61,914 bases of DNA from a virus, in the IMG/VR virus record IMGVR_UViG_3300046028_003292, positions 1-61,914 of that record. One strand, 5' to 3'. Shown here in pieces: positions 59,222-61,914 of the stretch. The position numbers and the translations under genes were made by a program. The notes under the pieces were generated by a model. It saw nothing but the letters and a program-made list of their open reading frames with translations, was not told where the DNA came from and did no database searches. How positions within the stretch are numbered: position 1 is the stretch's first letter; each line of letters begins with the position of its first letter.

Positions 59222-61305
59222 TTACACTTGGTATTTTAACTCTTAAGAACTTTCTATCTATTGGCGCTGTTAGTCAAACAGTCGATTTCAACAATCAAGA
59301 CCTAACGTTAATTCTAGGTGAAAATCTAGATTTAGGTGGTGATGGGGCTAAAAATGGTACCGGTAAAACTAGTATTTTGCAAGGATTATCTTATGCTCTT
59401 TTTGGTGGTGGTATCAACAACATCAAAAAAGACAATCTTATAAATAGAACCAATGGTAAAGCCATGGTTGTAACACTATCATTCTCAGTAGATGATATTG
59501 AATACCGAATTGAACGTGGACGTAAACCTACATTTTTGAAATTTTATGTAAATGATCAAGAAATGGCTAGTGAAGAGACCAATGACAGTCAAGGTGACAG
59601 TCGTGAAACTCAGGACGCTATTGAAAAGGTCTTACACATGAGTAGTGATATGTTCAGACACATTGTTGGTCTGAATACTTACAACGAACCATTTCTATCA
59701 CTTAAAGCCAATGATCAACGTGTTATCATTGAACAGTTATTGGGTGTTACTATCTTATCTGAAAAAGCTGATGCCATTAAGATACTGAACAAACAGACCA
59801 AAGATGATATTCAACAGGAAGAGTATCGTATACGTGCGCTTGAAGAAGCCAATAAACGTATTGGTGAACAGATTGAGAATCTCAAACGTCGTCAACGTTT
59901 ATGGAAAACAAAACATGATGAAGATTTAACTAAACTAGTTAACGAATATGATGAGTTGAGTAAGATTGACATTAATCTAGAACTCAAGTCACACAAAGAC
60001 CTATCCATTTATAATGATTGTCTAGAAAAGAAAAATCGTTATGATAGTTTAGTCGCTAGACAAACAAGTTGGAAACAATCACGATCCAATGATATCAAAT
60101 CATTGAGTGAAAAACTTGAGAAACTCAATTCAATTAATATTGATGCTGAATTGCAGGCTCATAAAGACTTAGCCGTATACAATCAACAAGTTGTTGATCA
60201 GAATACTATAAAAAAAGATATTGTTAGAGTTAAACTTGAACTAGATAAAGAAACCAAAAACTCTGAGAAGATAGAAAATGAAATAAAAACTCTAAAAGAA
60301 AACAAATGTTATGCATGTGGACAAGATTTTCATGATCATAATCATGAATCAGTCTTAAAATTAAAGAATGAATCATTGGATTTATCGTTAGTCAGAATAT
60401 TTGATCTTAACAGTCAACTTGAATTACTTAATGATTCGGTGATTGTTATAAATATTACGCCAGTAACACATTATAAGAATGAAAGTGATGCCATTAAACA
60501 TGGTTATACTGTATTGAATTTACAAATAGAAATTGAGAACAAACGTCAGGAACAAGACCCATACGATCTACAGATAATTGATATTAGTGCTGACGAGATT
60601 GTATGTGGTGAGTTACCTGTAACTCATTATGATACAGAAGATCAGGCAATTAAACATTCATCTAGAGTTAGTTCATTATTGGATCAAATTGCCAATAAAC
60701 ATGATGAAACTGATCCATATATAGATCAAATCGCCGAAATGGAACGTGAAGCCATTCAAACTGTATCATTTGATCATATCAATCAACTAACAAGAGTCAT
60801 GCAACATCAAGAATACTTGTTAGATTTGTTGACAAACAAAAAATCTTTCGTTCGTAAAAAGATTATTGAACAAAATTTAACTTATTTGAACAGTCGTCTG
60901 TCTTTCTATTTGGATGCCATGGGGTTACCACACACAGTTGTATTTCAGAATGATTTAACAGTTGAAATCACTGAGCTAGGTCGTGAGCTAGACTTTGATA
61001 ATCTAAGTCGTGGTGAGCGTAATAGACTGATCCTTGGGCTATCTTTTTCATTTAGAGATGTATATGAATCACTATATAGTCCTATCAATGTATTATTTGT
61101 TGATGAGTTGATTGATAATGGTTTAGATACTATTGGAGTTGAAAATAGTATTGCTCTACTAAAAGATATGTCACGTAGACGTAACAAATCAGTATGGCTT
61201 GTCTCACACAGAGATGAACTAACAAATCGTGTATCCAGTGTTCTAAAAGTTATTAAAGAGGGCGGATTCACATCATATGAAACTACCATGGAGACTCAGG
61301 TATGA
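59218..61305 (+). CDS. 46: Recombination nuclease subunit, gp46-like (Rad50/SbcC family)
   Basis: The 695-residue ATPase has Walker A GAKNGTGKT (43-51) and a long coiled coil split by a zinc hook CYAC (C364, C367). The signature is LSRGERNRL (about 596) and Walker B is NVLFVDEL (about 618). T4 gp46 has 560 residues; the extra length lies in the coiled-coil arms. It partners gp47 just upstream. In the C-terminal arm two units begin (V/L)PVTHYxxExxAIKH or similar, which suggests an internal repeat. Confidence 0.93.
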   Translation: MITLGILTLKNFLSIGAVSQTVDFNNQDLTLILGENLDLGGDGAKNGTGKTSILQGLSYALFGGGINNIKKDNLINRTNGKAMVVTLSFSVDDIEYRIERGRKPTFLKFYVNDQEMASEETNDSQGDSRETQDAIEKVLHMSSDMFRHIVGLNTYNEPFLSLKANDQRVIIEQLLGVTILSEKADAIKILNKQTKDDIQQEEYRIRALEEANKRIGEQIENLKRRQRLWKTKHDEDLTKLVNEYDELSKIDINLELKSHKDLSIYNDCLEKKNRYDSLVARQTSWKQSRSNDIKSLSEKLEKLNSINIDAELQAHKDLAVYNQQVVDQNTIKKDIVRVKLELDKETKNSEKIENEIKTLKENKCYACGQDFHDHNHESVLKLKNESLDLSLVRIFDLNSQLELLNDSVIVINITPVTHYKNESDAIKHGYTVLNLQIEIENKRQEQDPYDLQIIDISADEIVCGELPVTHYDTEDQAIKHSSRVSSLLDQIANKHDETDPYIDQIAEMEREAIQTVSFDHINQLTRVMQHQEYLLDLLTNKKSFVRKKIIEQNLTYLNSRLSFYLDAMGLPHTVVFQNDLTVEITELGRELDFDNLSRGERNRLILGLSFSFRDVYESLYSPINVLFVDELIDNGLDTIGVENSIALLKDMSRRRNKSVWLVSHRDELTNRVSSVLKVIKEGGFTSYETTMETQV

Positions 61306-61541
61306 AAATAAATTATGAAAAAATTAAAATAAGTAAGTTATCACGAAATTTATATGTTATAAATTTTAATACTGATAATGAATTAATCGTCAACATTGTT
61401 CATGTTGGACCAAATTGGAAAGATATTGAATCATGGTTGACTGATCATAATTGTACGGCAGAACACCAAACTGATTTTGTATCACGTTGGTTATTTCCCA
61501 ATGTAGAAGTCAAAGATCAGTTTATAACTGACTGGACATAA
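61302..61541 (+). CDS. 79-residue protein after gp46, unknown
   Basis: The product begins MKINYEKIKISKLSRNLYVI and has a beta-strand pattern with WKDIESWLTDHNC and a Trp-rich acidic end. Its ATG overlaps the gp46 stop (ATGA), so it is coupled to the nuclease genes and may act in recombination or replication. No family is recognised. Confidence 0.6.
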   Translation: MKINYEKIKISKLSRNLYVINFNTDNELIVNIVHVGPNWKDIESWLTDHNCTAEHQTDFVSRWLFPNVEVKDQFITDWT

Positions 61542-61566
61542 AATTTTTAAATTTAACAATCAAGAG

Positions 61567-61573
61567 ATAAGTA
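61567..61573 (+). promoter_or_regulatory. Late-promoter-like core abutting the 61579 start
   Basis: ATAAGTA is followed by TTACC and the ATG at 61579. The core and spacing match the one at 28147-28153 (ATAAGTA). AAGAGA nearby may instead be a weak ribosome site. Confidence 0.35.
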
Positions 61574-61578
61574 TTACC

Positions 61579-61914
61579 ATGCCAAGTAAAAGTAAAAACA
61601 AAGGAAGTGGGTTTGAACGTGAAGTTTCCAAATTTCTATCAGAGTTATATGGAGAAAATTTCATGAGAGCACCTGGTTCTGGTGCTTATACTGGTGGTAC
61701 TAATAGTCATCGTAAACAAATATTACATGAGGGACAAATTAGAAACTTTAAAGGGGATATTATTCCTGGTCAAAGTTTTCCATTGTTTAATTGTGAATGT
61801 AAGTTTTATGCTGATTTTCAATTTCATCAACTATTTGACGAATCTAAGCAATTGGAAACGTGGATAGATCAATTGATGACCGCTAGTGATCCTGGTGACT
61901 TCAATATCTTATTA
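61579..61914 (+). CDS. PD-(D/E)XK nuclease, resolvase-like, cut by the window end
   Basis: The first 112 codons are present and open to the last base. The product begins MPSKSKNKGSGFEREVSKFL. FERE, then FKGDIIPG and NCECKFYADF give the E, D and ExK of a PD-(D/E)XK nuclease, in the layout of Holliday-junction resolvases and related phage endonucleases. It follows the gp47/gp46 genes, so a role in DNA processing is likely. The C-terminus is not seen. Confidence 0.7.
   Translation, partial: MPSKSKNKGSGFEREVSKFLSELYGENFMRAPGSGAYTGGTNSHRKQILHEGQIRNFKGDIIPGQSFPLFNCECKFYADFQFHQLFDESKQLETWIDQLMTASDPGDFNILL

Noticed and set aside
1-61914. CRISPR array, tRNA genes, insertion sequences, integrase or attachment sites
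   Set aside because: Read-through of the window showed no spaced direct repeats of CRISPR type, no tRNA-like cloverleaf other than the tmRNA end, and no transposase or integrase frame.

Overview
The window is an AT-rich stretch of a large tailed-phage genome with T4-like (myovirus) organisation. The evidence is a contractile-tail baseplate block (gp6-, gp25-, gp53-, gp5- and gp48-like proteins), a gp55-like late sigma factor, gp46/gp47 recombination nuclease subunits, and T4-type late promoter cores (TAAATA). No integrase, repressor, tRNA gene or CRISPR array was seen. The host is not known directly. A circularly permuted, two-piece tmRNA gene with the tag ANDENWALAA fits a phage of Betaproteobacteria best, because permuted tmRNAs are known from alpha- and betaproteobacteria and cyanobacteria and ANDE-type tags are typical of beta/gamma lineages. 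This host call is an inference.

Layout. (1) 12-7903, minus strand: accessory and early genes. A MoxR-type AAA+ ATPase is paired with a VWA/metallopeptidase protein, followed by many very small genes served by a repeated sigma70-type promoter cassette. The permuted tmRNA lies here with a 53-codon ORF nested between its two halves, then a His/Asn/Tyr-rich secreted protein and an ABC-ATPase/GNAT fusion. (2) 7963-9621, plus strand: two related kinase-fold proteins around a small unknown protein. (3) 9625-28141, mostly minus strand: a large modification island with a repeat protein carrying a possible glycosyltransferase end, a methyltransferase-like gene, a carbamoyltransferase N-terminal domain, eight tandem radical SAM genes, one unknown gene inside that run, and three glycosyltransferase-like genes. 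(4) 28178-57066, minus strand: virion genes, namely two paralogous appendage-like proteins, a repeat-bearing tail fibre, a 4132-residue tail protein with an FG-GAP propeller, gp6, gp25, gp5, a hub-like protein, gp53 and a gp48-like protein. A truncated GIY-YIG reading frame sits just before gp6. (5) 57214-61914, plus strand: gp55-like sigma factor, gp47, gp46, a small unknown, and a PD-(D/E)XK nuclease cut by the window end.

How the parts fit together. Near-consensus sigma70 promoters (TTGACA-17-TATAAT) drive the small early genes, the sigma-factor gene and gp47/gp46. The gp55-like sigma factor would then read TAAATA-type late promoters in front of structural and island genes. Several of these late promoters end only 5-7 nt before the ATG with no Shine-Dalgarno sequence, which predicts leaderless late mRNAs. 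The island genes overlap by 1-20 bp and look like one translationally coupled unit, probably making a chemical or sugar modification of a virion or host-surface component. The substrate cannot be read from the sequence.

The two most unusual things are the permuted tmRNA with a protein gene between its halves, and the eight-gene radical SAM run.
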